Origin: Streptomyces sp. NBC_00358
GTDB lineage: Bacteria > Actinomycetota > Actinomycetes > Streptomycetales > Streptomycetaceae
Length of the DNA stretch: 64,000 bases
Direction: 5' to 3'
Assembly (NCBI RefSeq): GCF_036099295.1
Contig: NZ_CP107976.1
Coordinates: forward strand, 930,001 to 994,000
Program-made: the position numbers and the translations under genes
Shown: positions 44,537 to 52,633 of the stretch, in pieces
Layout: each line of letters starts with the position of its first letter
Position numbering within the stretch: position 1 is the stretch's first letter
Notes under the pieces: generated by a model
What the model was told of the DNA's origin: nothing
Seen by the model: the letters and a program-made list of their open reading frames with translations, nothing else
Databases searched by the model: none

Positions 44537-45492
44537 AGGGCTTCCTCGAGGCCCATGTAGGCGAGCCGCGCGCGCTGCATCCTGTCCGCCCATTCGTGCG
44601 CCGTCCCGGCCCGCTCCTCGGCGGTGGTGTCGACCAGCCGCCGCCCCGGCCAGGCCTCGTAGTCGCCGACCAGTTCGCCGTGCCGTTCGAGGCCCTGCTG
44701 GAACAGCTCCTCGCGGCGCATCACCAGATCCTGCGAGGGCAGCTTCTCCCACAGGGCGTACCCCTCCTGGATCAGCTCCAGGATCCGCGGCTTGTCCTCG
44801 GGGTGGCGCAGCAGGTGCTCCCGGGCGATGGAGCTGCCGACGGTGAGGTGCCGGATCTCGTCGATGCCCGCGCCGCGCTCGATGTCGGCCGCCGCCGGAT
44901 CGAAGACCCGCCACTTGCGCTCGCTCAGTTCCGCGGAGGGGGCGAGAACCCCCTCGACGAGCACCGTGAGGATCACGACGCCACCGATGAAGTCCCGCCG
45001 GTCGCGCAGGGCGCGCAGGCCGAACTCCTCCAGCGGCACCAGGATGCGCTCGCTGTCGGCGGCGGCCAGCCGGTCGATCGCCGTCCACAGGTCGTCCTCG
45101 GCGATGCCGAGCGACAGAAGATGGCGCCGGAAGACCATCGCGTGCCGTGCCTCGTCGAGCAGTTGCGTCGAGTAGAACTCCAGCGAGGCGTTGTCGGGGG
45201 CCACCGCCACCATGTACGCGATGGCACGGGTGGCCTTCTCCTCCGCGATGGAGCGGAAGGCCAGTTCCTGGCTGAGCGCGCTGTTCAGCGGCCCCGGCTC
45301 GGCCATCACCGGCAACGGTCGTACGTCGTCGGGGTGGCCGAGGGGATGGCCGCGCAGCGTGCCCTGCGGCACGGACCGCAGCCAGTAGCGCAGATCGCAG
45401 GAGTCGGCGGTCAGTTCCAGGTTCATGGCGCCGTCGACGAGTGAGGGCGCGTGCTCCCAGTCGGCTTCGGGTGGCGTGCTGGACACGGTCAT
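44533..45492 (-). CDS. VlmB-like ferritin-fold di-iron protein
   Basis: 319-aa helical protein with a complete two-iron ligand set: Glu84 or Glu85 in SIAEEKATR, DEARH (Glu114, His117), Glu180 in VLVEGV, and DEIRH (Glu212, His215). The fold matches ferritin-like oxygenases, and its place among vlm homologues suggests VlmB, a valanimycin protein required after seryl transfer. It probably performs an oxygen-dependent step in N-N or azoxy formation (inference). Overlaps both neighbours by 4 nt. Confidence 0.75.
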   Translation of the reverse strand: MTVSSTPPEADWEHAPSLVDGAMNLELTADSCDLRYWLRSVPQGTLRGHPLGHPDDVRPLPVMAEPGPLNSALSQELAFRSIAEEKATRAIAYMVAVAPDNASLEFYSTQLLDEARHAMVFRRHLLSLGIAEDDLWTAIDRLAAADSERILVPLEEFGLRALRDRRDFIGGVVILTVLVEGVLAPSAELSERKWRVFDPAAADIERGAGIDEIRHLTVGSSIAREHLLRHPEDKPRILELIQEGYALWEKLPSQDLVMRREELFQQGLERHGELVGDYEAWPGRRLVDTTAEERAGTAHEWADRMQRARLAYMGLEEAL

Positions 45493-46046
45493 CGATCCCT
45501 TTCCACGGACAGCGGGCGGACGGCGGCACGGCCGGGGCTCAGTTCCTCGGCGAAGTTGACCAGTGGGGTCCCGGTGCTCCGGGAGCCGCAGGAGACACCG
45601 GCGAAGATCACCCGGTGGTCGCCGACGGCGGTGCTGCGCAGGATGTGGCACTCCAGCCAGGCGACGGCGTCCTTCAGCCGGGGCACCCCGTGCGAGCTCA
45701 GTCCCGCCCAGGTATCGGACGGCAGTTGGGCCAGTCCCCGGGGGCGCTTCTTCGAGGCGAAGTGGTCGGCGAGGAAGGCCTGTCCGGACGCGAGGCCGTT
45801 GACGACGAAGCGGTCGCGTGCCAGCAGGGACCGCAGACCCCGGCTGTCCTCCCGCAGGGCCACGGAGATGATCGGCGGCTCCATGGACGCGAGCGCCACC
45901 GTGCTCACCGTGACCCCTTCGACGGTGTCGGGATCGCCGCAGGTCAGTACCGCGACACCGGTCGCCAGGCGGCGGACGGTGGCCCGCGTCTGCTGCGCGC
46001 CGGCCGCGGTGCCCGTCCGCCGCTCGGCGGCGAGGGTCTCCCTCAT
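45489..46046 (-). CDS. flavin reductase (VlmR-like)
   Basis: 185-aa flavin:NAD(P)H reductase of the FMN-binding split-barrel group. Helix RRLATGVAVLTC, VSTVALASMEPPIISVAL and the RFVVNGLASGQ and HRVIFAGV segments are typical. It should supply reduced FAD or FMN to the acyl-CoA-dehydrogenase-fold N-hydroxylase in the same operon, as VlmR does for VlmH. Overlaps both neighbours as ATGA. Confidence 0.9.
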   Translation of the reverse strand: MRETLAAERRTGTAAGAQQTRATVRRLATGVAVLTCGDPDTVEGVTVSTVALASMEPPIISVALREDSRGLRSLLARDRFVVNGLASGQAFLADHFASKKRPRGLAQLPSDTWAGLSSHGVPRLKDAVAWLECHILRSTAVGDHRVIFAGVSCGSRSTGTPLVNFAEELSPGRAAVRPLSVERDR

Positions 46047-46534
46047 GACGTCCTCGCGTCCAGGTGGGCGGACACGGGGGCGAGCCGCTCCTCCTTGCCC
46101 TCGAACCCGGCGCGGAAGCGCAGGTACCCGGGGTCCTCGACCGGCTCGAACGGCAGCCGGAAGCTCTTGAGGAAGTTCCCGAACAGGGCACGGTCGCCGA
46201 AGAGATGGATCGGCAGGGCGAGCAGCGCCCACTCGGCACCGAACGCCCAGATCCACACCAGGGCCACGAGACCTTCGGTGACGAGGCTGTGCATGACGTT
46301 GTAGAGCACGTAGTAGACCTTGGAGATGTCCTTGGTCGTACTGCGGTGGTAGGCGATCGCTCCGGGGATGTAGCCGATCAGGTCGATGTAGAGGAACAGG
46401 CCGATGAAGGCCGGCCAGGACACGTCTCCCAGGTGGTCGAAGAACAGTACGGCGGCCACCACCAGGCCCAGGGCGTACTCGGCGCGGTGCAGTTTCGCCG
46501 TGGTCGGCGTCTCGAAGAGGTTCTTGGCGTCCAT
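46043..46534 (-). CDS. small polytopic membrane protein (possible VlmO equivalent)
   Basis: 163-aa membrane protein with about four hydrophobic helices between residues 20 and 120 and a basic hydrophilic tail. Polar residues within the helices include Asp34, His35, Asp51, His63, His82 and His115, a pattern sometimes seen in membrane metal sites, though no family is recognised. The valanimycin cluster needs an integral membrane protein, VlmO, at a late step; equivalence is a guess. Coupled to both neighbours (TGATG and ATGA). Confidence 0.6.
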   Translation of the reverse strand: MDAKNLFETPTTAKLHRAEYALGLVVAAVLFFDHLGDVSWPAFIGLFLYIDLIGYIPGAIAYHRSTTKDISKVYYVLYNVMHSLVTEGLVALVWIWAFGAEWALLALPIHLFGDRALFGNFLKSFRLPFEPVEDPGYLRFRAGFEGKEERLAPVSAHLDARTS

Positions 46535-47043
46535 CAGCGTGCTCCTCCCACCGGGGCTGCCGCCGCCAGGACGGCGGCCAGTGCCCTGGCTACGGCCTCG
46601 TCGCCGATCACCTCGGCGTTCGGGAACAGTCCCCGCACCACGCGGGCGATGGTCTCCTTGAACACCCGCTCCGCCACCGGGTCGAGAATCCCGGCGAGGG
46701 AGGGGATGCCGAAGTCGAAGGCGGTGTCGAAGGCGATCCGGCAGCCGTCGCCGTCGGCGGCGATCACCCAACTCCCGGAGAATTCCTCGAAGTCGCCGTC
46801 GATCTGCTCGAAGACGATGGTCAGCGCCGCCGGATCGAACCGGTCGGTCTCGGTCCAGCGCAGGATGCCGTTGCGGAAGTACACCTCCCAGTCGCTGGAC
46901 TCGTCCGTGTCGCTGGTGTGACGGACCGTCACGGACCGTACGACGTCTACGAGATCGGGGTAGGCGGCGAAGTCCTTCACCCGGGCGAAAGCGGCCTGAG
47001 GACTCACCCCCGGCACTCCGAGGGTCACATGGGCACTACGCAT
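46534..47043 (-). CDS. SRPBCC-family protein
   Basis: 169-aa START/Bet v 1-like domain (coenzyme Q-binding/polyketide cyclase type). AFARVKDFAAYPDLVDVVRSV at the start (shown in part: DFAAYPDLVD), WEVYFRNGILRWTETD mid-protein and a long C-terminal amphipathic helix give the hydrophobic cavity. Could bind or cyclise a hydrophobic intermediate. I start at 47041-47043, behind GGAAGG. Overlaps the aminotransferase end by 8 nt. Confidence 0.8.
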   Translation of the reverse strand: MRSAHVTLGVPGVSPQAAFARVKDFAAYPDLVDVVRSVTVRHTSDTDESSDWEVYFRNGILRWTETDRFDPAALTIVFEQIDGDFEEFSGSWVIAADGDGCRIAFDTAFDFGIPSLAGILDPVAERVFKETIARVVRGLFPNAEVIGDEAVARALAAVLAAAAPVGGAR

Positions 47044-48475
47044 GGCCGTCGCCACCTTCCGACGAGAGCGAGTAGGCGGAGGCCTGCCTGCCGCACGCGC
47101 GGTCGAAGGCCTCGTACAGGAAGTCCGTTTCGGAACGGGACAGCACGGCGGGCGGGGTGAGCCGCAGCACGTGGTCCGAGTTGAGCGAGTGGTTGGCGAT
47201 GACGCCCTGTTCCACGAGCTCGATCAGCAGGTCTCCGGCCGCGCCGGGCCGGACGAACTCGAAGCCCAGCAGCAGGCCCCGGCCGCGCACCTCGCGCAGT
47301 CCGTCGCCGTAGTGGCCGCGGGCGATCTCCCCCAGCGAGGCGAGCAGTTCGTCGCCGAGAACCCGGGCCCGCTCGACGAGACCGTCCTCGTGGATCGCGG
47401 CGAGCGCCCCTTGGGCCGCCGCCATGGCGAGCGGCGCCCCGGAGAACGTCGAGGTGTGCAGATACGGGTCCCGGTCGAAGACCGCGAAGGCCGCCGGGGT
47501 GGCGACCACGGCCGAGACCGGGACGATCCCGCCGCTGAGCCCCTTGCCGACGAGCAGCGCGTCCGGGGTGATCCGTTCCCGGTCGGCGCCCCACCAGGCG
47601 CCGAGCCGGCCGAGGCCTGTCTGCACCTCGTCGAGCACGAAGAACGCGCCGTGGCTGCGGCACAGCTCCTGTACCCGGGTGAGGTAGCCGTCCGGCGGGA
47701 CGACCACGCCGGCCTCGCCCTGGACCGGCTCGACCACGACACAGCACTCGCCCGGATGCCGGGCCAGGACTTCCTCCAGGGCCGTGGCGTCACCGTAGGC
47801 GACATGATCCACGTCCGGCAGCAGGGGGCCGAAGGGGTCGCGGAAGACGTCGCGGCCGGTCAGGCTGAGGGCGCCCATGGTCTTGCCGTGGTAGCCGTCC
47901 ACGGTGGCGACGAGATGCCGTTTGTCCTGGGTGCGGGCCATCTTGATGGCGCATTCGACGGCCTCGGCGCCCGAGCCCGCGAAGTGCACCCGTTCCAGTC
48001 CGGGCGGGGCGACCGCCACCAGCGCGTCGGCGGCCAGCGCGGCCTGCGGCTCCAGGAACACCCGGGTCGCGACGGGGTGCCGGTGCAGTTGCTCGGAGAC
48101 GTACCGGACCACCGTGGGGTGCCGGGCGCCCATCAACAGCACCCCGTAGCCACCGCAGTTGAGGAACCCGCGGCCCTCGGAGGTGTACACCCAGGCCCCG
48201 CGCGACTCGGTCTCGATGTGGCCGCCGAACATCTCGCCCAGGACGGCCCGGCCCTTGTTGAGGCGGCGCCGGTAGAGCCGCCCCAGCTCCTCCCGGTTCA
48301 GGGGTGAGCGGGCGGGCGCGGCGGTACCGAGGGAGGCCGGGGCCGGCGAAGGCGAAGGCGAAGGCGAAGGCGAAGGCGAAGGCGAAGGCGAAGGCGAAGG
48401 CGAAGGTAACTGTGACGGCGGCTGTGACGGCGGCTGTGACGGTACGGATGTGGCGGAGGCCGGGGACACGGTCAT
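47036..48475 (-). CDS. class III PLP-dependent aminotransferase
   Basis: 479-aa aminotransferase. FAGSGAEAVECAIKMAR, DGYHGKTMGALSLTG, VVEPVQGEAGV, VLDEVQTGLGRLG and the PLP Lys in LLVGKGLSGG are intact. By position it could convert a long-chain aldehyde to the amine that is then N-hydroxylated (inference); omega-amino donors are usual. The first ~50 residues are a Ser-Pro repeat made by ten GGCGAA hexamers, and codon 23 (complement of 48407-48409) is TTA, so translation may need the bldA tRNA. Eight bp after the N-hydroxylase gene. Confidence 0.92.
   Translation of the reverse strand: MTVSPASATSVPSQPPSQPPSQLPSPSPSPSPSPSPSPSPSPSPAPASLGTAAPARSPLNREELGRLYRRRLNKGRAVLGEMFGGHIETESRGAWVYTSEGRGFLNCGGYGVLLMGARHPTVVRYVSEQLHRHPVATRVFLEPQAALAADALVAVAPPGLERVHFAGSGAEAVECAIKMARTQDKRHLVATVDGYHGKTMGALSLTGRDVFRDPFGPLLPDVDHVAYGDATALEEVLARHPGECCVVVEPVQGEAGVVVPPDGYLTRVQELCRSHGAFFVLDEVQTGLGRLGAWWGADRERITPDALLVGKGLSGGIVPVSAVVATPAAFAVFDRDPYLHTSTFSGAPLAMAAAQGALAAIHEDGLVERARVLGDELLASLGEIARGHYGDGLREVRGRGLLLGFEFVRPGAAGDLLIELVEQGVIANHSLNSDHVLRLTPPAVLSRSETDFLYEAFDRACGRQASAYSLSSEGGDGHA
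48345..48440. repeat. hexanucleotide microsatellite in the aminotransferase N-terminus
   Basis: Ten exact tandem GGCGAA units at 48345-48404, read on the minus strand as alternating Ser-Pro, then 12-bp GGCGGCTGTGAC units to 48440 encoding Pro-Pro-Ser-Gln. All units are multiples of three, so length changes stay in frame. Confidence 0.95.
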
Positions 48476-48483
48476 CGCCGGCC

Positions 48484-49611
48484 TCACGCGATCCGCAGCG
48501 GTCGGCCGGCCAGGTGCTCCAGGAGCGGGCCGGCGATGCTCGACCTGGACGGCGGGTGGAAGGACAGTCCGTGCGAGGCCGCCGCCAGGTAGGCGACGTC
48601 CGGCGAGCCGATGAACGCCATCCCGCCGAGGAGTTCGACGGCCTGGTGCACGGACTCCGCGAGGGCGTCCTGCGCCGCGTACCGCGCGATCAGGGACTTG
48701 GCGAGCGCCTCGTCGCCGGTCTCCCCCTGCTCGATCATCCGCGCCATGCCCTCCAGGAGCAGTGCCGCGCCCTCCAGCCGGCACAGCAGCCGCGCCCGTT
48801 CGGAGTCGGTGCCCCGGCCGCGCTCCACGACGCGTTCCGCCAGGGCACTCGCCATCCCGAGGTACGAACCGGAGATGAGCAGTTCGAACCAGATGAACCC
48901 GACCGTCTGGAGGTTGTCCATGGCCCCCTGGTCGGCCTGCTCCGTCCGCATGAGCTGCTGCTCGCTGATGAACACGTCCTCCAGCCGCAGCTCGTCGCTC
49001 TCCGCGCCCGCGAGGACGGAGTTCGCCCAGAACGGATGCACCGACAGGCCGTCGACGCCCTTGGGCACCAGCAGGACGGCCGAGGCGTCCTCGCCGGGCA
49101 CGGCCACGCTCGCGGTGAGCAGATCCATCGACCGCGACAGACTGCATGGCTTCTTCGAGCCGTTGATCCGGTAGCCGCCCTCGACGACGGTGGCCCGCAT
49201 GGACGGGGTCAGGATGCCCTGGCCGGTGCGGCCCTCGGCGAAGCCGGAGGCGACCAGCAGGTTCTGTTCCGCGATGCCCTCCAGGAGAGCCCACTCGGCA
49301 CCGCCGGCCTGCAGGCTGTCGGCCAGGGTGAACAGGGTGGCCACGGAGAAGTGGTGCATGGTCGTGGCCACCGCCAGCGAAGGCGCCGCCGCTCCGAGGG
49401 CGCGGGTGACCTGCAGTGCCTCCCGGGGACCCGCGCCTGAGCCGGCGTAGGTCTTGGGGATGACCAGTTGGGGTCCCCCGTGACGACGGAACAGGGCGAT
49501 GGCGGGAGAGTCCGGGGACTCCAGTTCGGTCAGCGGGAACTCGCCGAGTCCGGCGAGCAGTCCGGGCATGAATTTCTCGCACGTCTCGCGCGCGGCATCC
49601 AATGGGCGCAT
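48484..49611 (-). CDS. acyl-CoA-dehydrogenase-fold amine N-hydroxylase (VlmH-like)
   Basis: 375-aa flavoprotein of the acyl-CoA dehydrogenase superfamily. LVIPKTYAGSGAGPREAL and GYRINGSKKPCSLS show the fold. The usual C-terminal YRD...EGT region with the catalytic Glu is replaced by AAASHGLSFHPPSRSS, which favours a reduced-flavin monooxygenase over a dehydrogenase. VlmH, the isobutylamine N-hydroxylase of valanimycin, belongs here and uses a separate reductase, also present in this operon. Likely substrate: a long-chain amine. AGGAG precedes the ATG at 49609-49611. Confidence 0.82.
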   Translation of the reverse strand: MRPLDAARETCEKFMPGLLAGLGEFPLTELESPDSPAIALFRRHGGPQLVIPKTYAGSGAGPREALQVTRALGAAAPSLAVATTMHHFSVATLFTLADSLQAGGAEWALLEGIAEQNLLVASGFAEGRTGQGILTPSMRATVVEGGYRINGSKKPCSLSRSMDLLTASVAVPGEDASAVLLVPKGVDGLSVHPFWANSVLAGAESDELRLEDVFISEQQLMRTEQADQGAMDNLQTVGFIWFELLISGSYLGMASALAERVVERGRGTDSERARLLCRLEGAALLLEGMARMIEQGETGDEALAKSLIARYAAQDALAESVHQAVELLGGMAFIGSPDVAYLAAASHGLSFHPPSRSSIAGPLLEHLAGRPLRIA

Positions 49612-49643
49612 GGCAGCTCTCTCCTAGTGCGCGGACGGGGTGT

Positions 49644-51320
49644 TCAGCACTCTCGCCGGTCCATGGCCCGCCAGGCACCGAAGACCGCGTCACGGGGACG
49701 CGACCCGGTGCTCACGCTGAGCCCCTGGACGTGCGAGGTGCGCAGGATCGGGTAGTTGGCCTCGCCGAAGACGCCGCCGGTCAGGCCCGTACCGCCGTGC
49801 GTCGGCAGATAGGGGAGGAAACCGATGTGCGAGTCGTTCACCTTCAGGATTCCGCCGGTGGTGATCCGGGCGACGAACGCGTCGACGACCGCCCGGTCGC
49901 GGGCCCATACGGAATTCCGCAGGCCGTAGGCGTTGGAGTTGACGAAGTCGACGAAACTGTCGATGAGTTCGGCGTCCGGTGCCGGTTCCGCGACCACCAC
50001 CGGGATCAGCGGAAAGAAGGTCTCGTCGCGTACGGCGTCGATCTCCCGGGCGTCCTCCAGTCCGCGGACGACGACCACCGTGGGCTCCAGGAAGATGCCG
50101 GCCGTGTCGCGGGTCTCGTCGATCTGCATGGCGTGCCCGCCGCAGGCGATCTCCGCGCCGTTCTCCACGGCGTCCCGCAGGCAGGAGAAGAACTTCTCGT
50201 TGCGCAGGACGGGTGTCAGGAGGACATCCTCCTCCCAGGCGTATCCGGGGCGGATATGACCGGCAAGACGGACGATGTTCGCGATGAGCCGATCGGCGGC
50301 CTCCGGGTGCACGAGCACCTGGTTCGGAATCATGCAGAGTTGTCCCGAACCGAAGAAGCTCTCGGTGATCGCCTCCGCCGCCAGTTCGAGATCGGCGTCC
50401 TTCCAGACCACGACGGCGTCGTTTCCGGCCAGTTCCAGGATGGGCTTCTTGCCGGCCGCGATGCATCGTTCCTCGAAGGTGATGCCGTTCTCGCTGCTCC
50501 CGAAGTACATGATGTCGTCGACCTTCGGGCTCCGCAGCCAGGCGGCGAGCATGGGTGCCGGGTCGCCGCACACCACGTTCAGGGTGCCGGGCGGGGCGCC
50601 GATCTCCTCCAGTGCCGGGACGACGATCTCGTGCAGGACGTACATCGCCCCCAGCGGGGCGCTGCGCGGTGCGCGGACGACCAGGGAGTTGCCCGCCATG
50701 ATCGCGGTGGCGCCCAGCAGGGTGCTGGACAGCGGTGCGTTCTGCGGCGGGTTGAGGCACACCACGCCGTCCGGGAGCCTGCGCACGGCCAGTTGCCGGT
50801 CGTTCTGCCGGAACTCCTGGAGCATCTGGGACCGGTAGAAGCCCAGCGACTGCGGCCCGAAGCAGTCGAGCATGCCGGACACCTGCCAGCGGGCCAGCGG
50901 CAGCGGATGTCCCTCGTCCACGAGGACGTCCACGATCTCCTGGGCGCGCTCCACGATGCGCCGGTGGATCTGACGGCCCAGCTCGGTGAGCCGTACGTCG
51001 AGCGGGAACGCCGCCCAGCGCGGAGCGGCCTCGGCCGCGGCCTCCACGGCCAGCGCGACGGTGTCGCGGTCCGCCTTGGCCACCTTGGCCACGATGCTGC
51101 CGGGCAGTTCGTCGGGCTCCCGCTGCCCGCGCTCCAGCTTGCGCTTGAGGCTGAGGCTCGCGAACGCGTCGTCGAGCAGTGCGTCGGCGCCGACGACATA
51201 GACCCACTCACCGCCGTCCAGGCATTCTCCGTTCACATAGGACCGGTACGTACGCAACCGCCGAGCGGAAATCCCGCCGCGTCGCCGGCCGGCCGGAGCG
51301 GACAACTGAACGCTGGTCAC
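49644..51320 (-). CDS. aldehyde-dehydrogenase-fold enzyme
   Basis: 558-aa ALDH-superfamily enzyme. The general-base region ILELAGND (Glu), the catalytic Cys in FGSGQLCMIPNQ and the C-terminal NDSHIGFLPYLPTHGGTG are recognisable. It is longer than usual (about 480): a charged segment near residues 40-75 (LKRKLERGQREPDELPG) is inserted in the N-terminal strand region. It could reduce an acyl thioester to aldehyde before transamination, or oxidise an aldehyde; sequence cannot decide. GTG start behind a G-rich site. First gene of the ten-gene operon, divergent from the VlmA-like gene. Confidence 0.85.
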   Translation of the reverse strand: MTSVQLSAPAGRRRGGISARRLRTYRSYVNGECLDGGEWVYVVGADALLDDAFASLSLKRKLERGQREPDELPGSIVAKVAKADRDTVALAVEAAAEAAPRWAAFPLDVRLTELGRQIHRRIVERAQEIVDVLVDEGHPLPLARWQVSGMLDCFGPQSLGFYRSQMLQEFRQNDRQLAVRRLPDGVVCLNPPQNAPLSSTLLGATAIMAGNSLVVRAPRSAPLGAMYVLHEIVVPALEEIGAPPGTLNVVCGDPAPMLAAWLRSPKVDDIMYFGSSENGITFEERCIAAGKKPILELAGNDAVVVWKDADLELAAEAITESFFGSGQLCMIPNQVLVHPEAADRLIANIVRLAGHIRPGYAWEEDVLLTPVLRNEKFFSCLRDAVENGAEIACGGHAMQIDETRDTAGIFLEPTVVVVRGLEDAREIDAVRDETFFPLIPVVVAEPAPDAELIDSFVDFVNSNAYGLRNSVWARDRAVVDAFVARITTGGILKVNDSHIGFLPYLPTHGGTGLTGGVFGEANYPILRTSHVQGLSVSTGSRPRDAVFGAWRAMDRREC

Positions 51321-51384
51321 CCCAGGTCCCCCGCCTTCTGTAGACCAACTTCGACTGATTCGACGGCAACCTTCGCCAAGGCCT

Positions 51385-51413
51385 CTGAGAAAGCGCTGAG
51401 ACGGTTCTGAGAC
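51385..51413. promoter_or_regulatory. three CTGAGA direct repeats at 11-bp period (SARP-operator-like)
   Basis: CTGAGA occurs at 51385, 51396 and 51407, exactly 11 bp apart, in the 167-bp divergent region between the ten-gene operon and the VlmA-like gene. SARP activators bind heptamer direct repeats with this period just upstream of the -10 box, so this is a good candidate site for the SARP at 41103. Confidence 0.75.
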
Positions 51414-51487
51414 CGTTGTTTCAGTCGGCTTCACGTCCCCGCTGAAAGAGTTCCGGGCGTTCCTGCAGATCCTCGAAGGGCGGTGCG

Positions 51488-52519
51488 GTGAATCGATCAC
51501 GGATACGGCGGACGGCGGCACCCGCGGCGGACGCGAGCGACGGCGTCCACTCCGGTTTGCTGTCGGCCGTGGAGAAGCACGCCGACAATCCGAGCGCGTT
51601 CCTCGCGCTCAATGAGGGGAACCAGTACTTCCGCGACAGGGGTGGCGACGGCTTCGTCGTCTACCGGCGTTCCGGCCACCATCTCGTCCAGTTCGGCGGG
51701 GTGTTCGCCGCTCCGGAACAACGGGCGTCCCTCCTGCGTTCGTTCCGCTCCTTCGCGCGTGAACAGCGCTGCACGATCGTGGGAATCCAGTTGCAGCGCG
51801 AGGATCTCGGCCTGTTCCACGAAGAGGGTTTCACCATCAACCAGGTGGGCTCGTCGTATTCGCTGGACCTCACCGGATTCAGCCTGCGCGGTTCGAAGTT
51901 CGTGAAGCTGCGCAACAAGATCTCCCGCGCCCGGCGCAGCGGTCTGACGGTCGCCGAGACGGACTGGGAGACGTGCGCGCGGAGCATCGAGCGGATCGAC
52001 AAGGCGTGGCTCCGTTCAAAGGGCCGGCACGTCAAGGAGATCGAGTTCCTGGTGGGCCAACTGGGCGGCCCCGCGCAGCAGCACCGGCGGCTCTTCGTCG
52101 GCACGCTGGACTCCGGACCGGTCTCGTACATCTCCTACAGTCCCGCCCACGGCAGCCGGCCGGGCTGGCTGCACGACCTCAGCAGGCGGCTGCCGGACGC
52201 CCCGCCGGGGGTGATGGAGGCGGTCAACCTGCACGCGACGGAGACCTTCATCAAGGAGGGCGCCGACTGGCTGCACTTCGGCTTCACCCCGTTCACCGGC
52301 CTCGCCCCGGAGCACGAGCCGGCCGGGGCGAGCAGGATGACGGGGCGGTTCATGCGGCTGCTCGCCGAGCACGGGCACGCCGTCTACCCGGCCTCGACCC
52401 AGCTCGCGTACAAGGAGAAGTGGGGTCCGCAGGTGGTGCTGCCGGAGTATCTCGCCTTCGAGCACGGCGCCAGTCTCGGAGCGATCTGGCAGGTCCTGCG
52501 GGTCACCAAGTCGGTGTGA
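51488..52519 (+). CDS. VlmA-like aminoacyl-tRNA-dependent transferase (MprF/DUF2156 fold)
   Basis: 343-aa soluble protein related to the C-terminal transferase domain of lysyl-phosphatidylglycerol synthase: two GNAT-like lobes, with LNEGNQYFRDRGGDGFVVY, FHEEGFTINQVG, KLRNKISRARRSG and the late FGFTPF and YKEKWGP segments. VlmA of valanimycin has this fold and moves serine from seryl-tRNA to an alkylhydroxylamine oxygen. No membrane segments are present. GTG start with GAAGGG upstream. In this cluster it should act on the N-hydroxylated long-chain amine; its tRNA donor may be the tRNA-like gene at 59058. Confidence 0.83.
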   Translation: MNRSRIRRTAAPAADASDGVHSGLLSAVEKHADNPSAFLALNEGNQYFRDRGGDGFVVYRRSGHHLVQFGGVFAAPEQRASLLRSFRSFAREQRCTIVGIQLQREDLGLFHEEGFTINQVGSSYSLDLTGFSLRGSKFVKLRNKISRARRSGLTVAETDWETCARSIERIDKAWLRSKGRHVKEIEFLVGQLGGPAQQHRRLFVGTLDSGPVSYISYSPAHGSRPGWLHDLSRRLPDAPPGVMEAVNLHATETFIKEGADWLHFGFTPFTGLAPEHEPAGASRMTGRFMRLLAEHGHAVYPASTQLAYKEKWGPQVVLPEYLAFEHGASLGAIWQVLRVTKSV

Positions 52520-52633
52520 GGCGGGGGCGGTTGCGAGCACGGCCGTCCGGCGCGAAAGCGTCGTTCGAACCATCGAATCCAGGGAGTACGGTGTGCACTC
52601 GCCGGACCACAGAGTGCGACACACGGGGGAACC

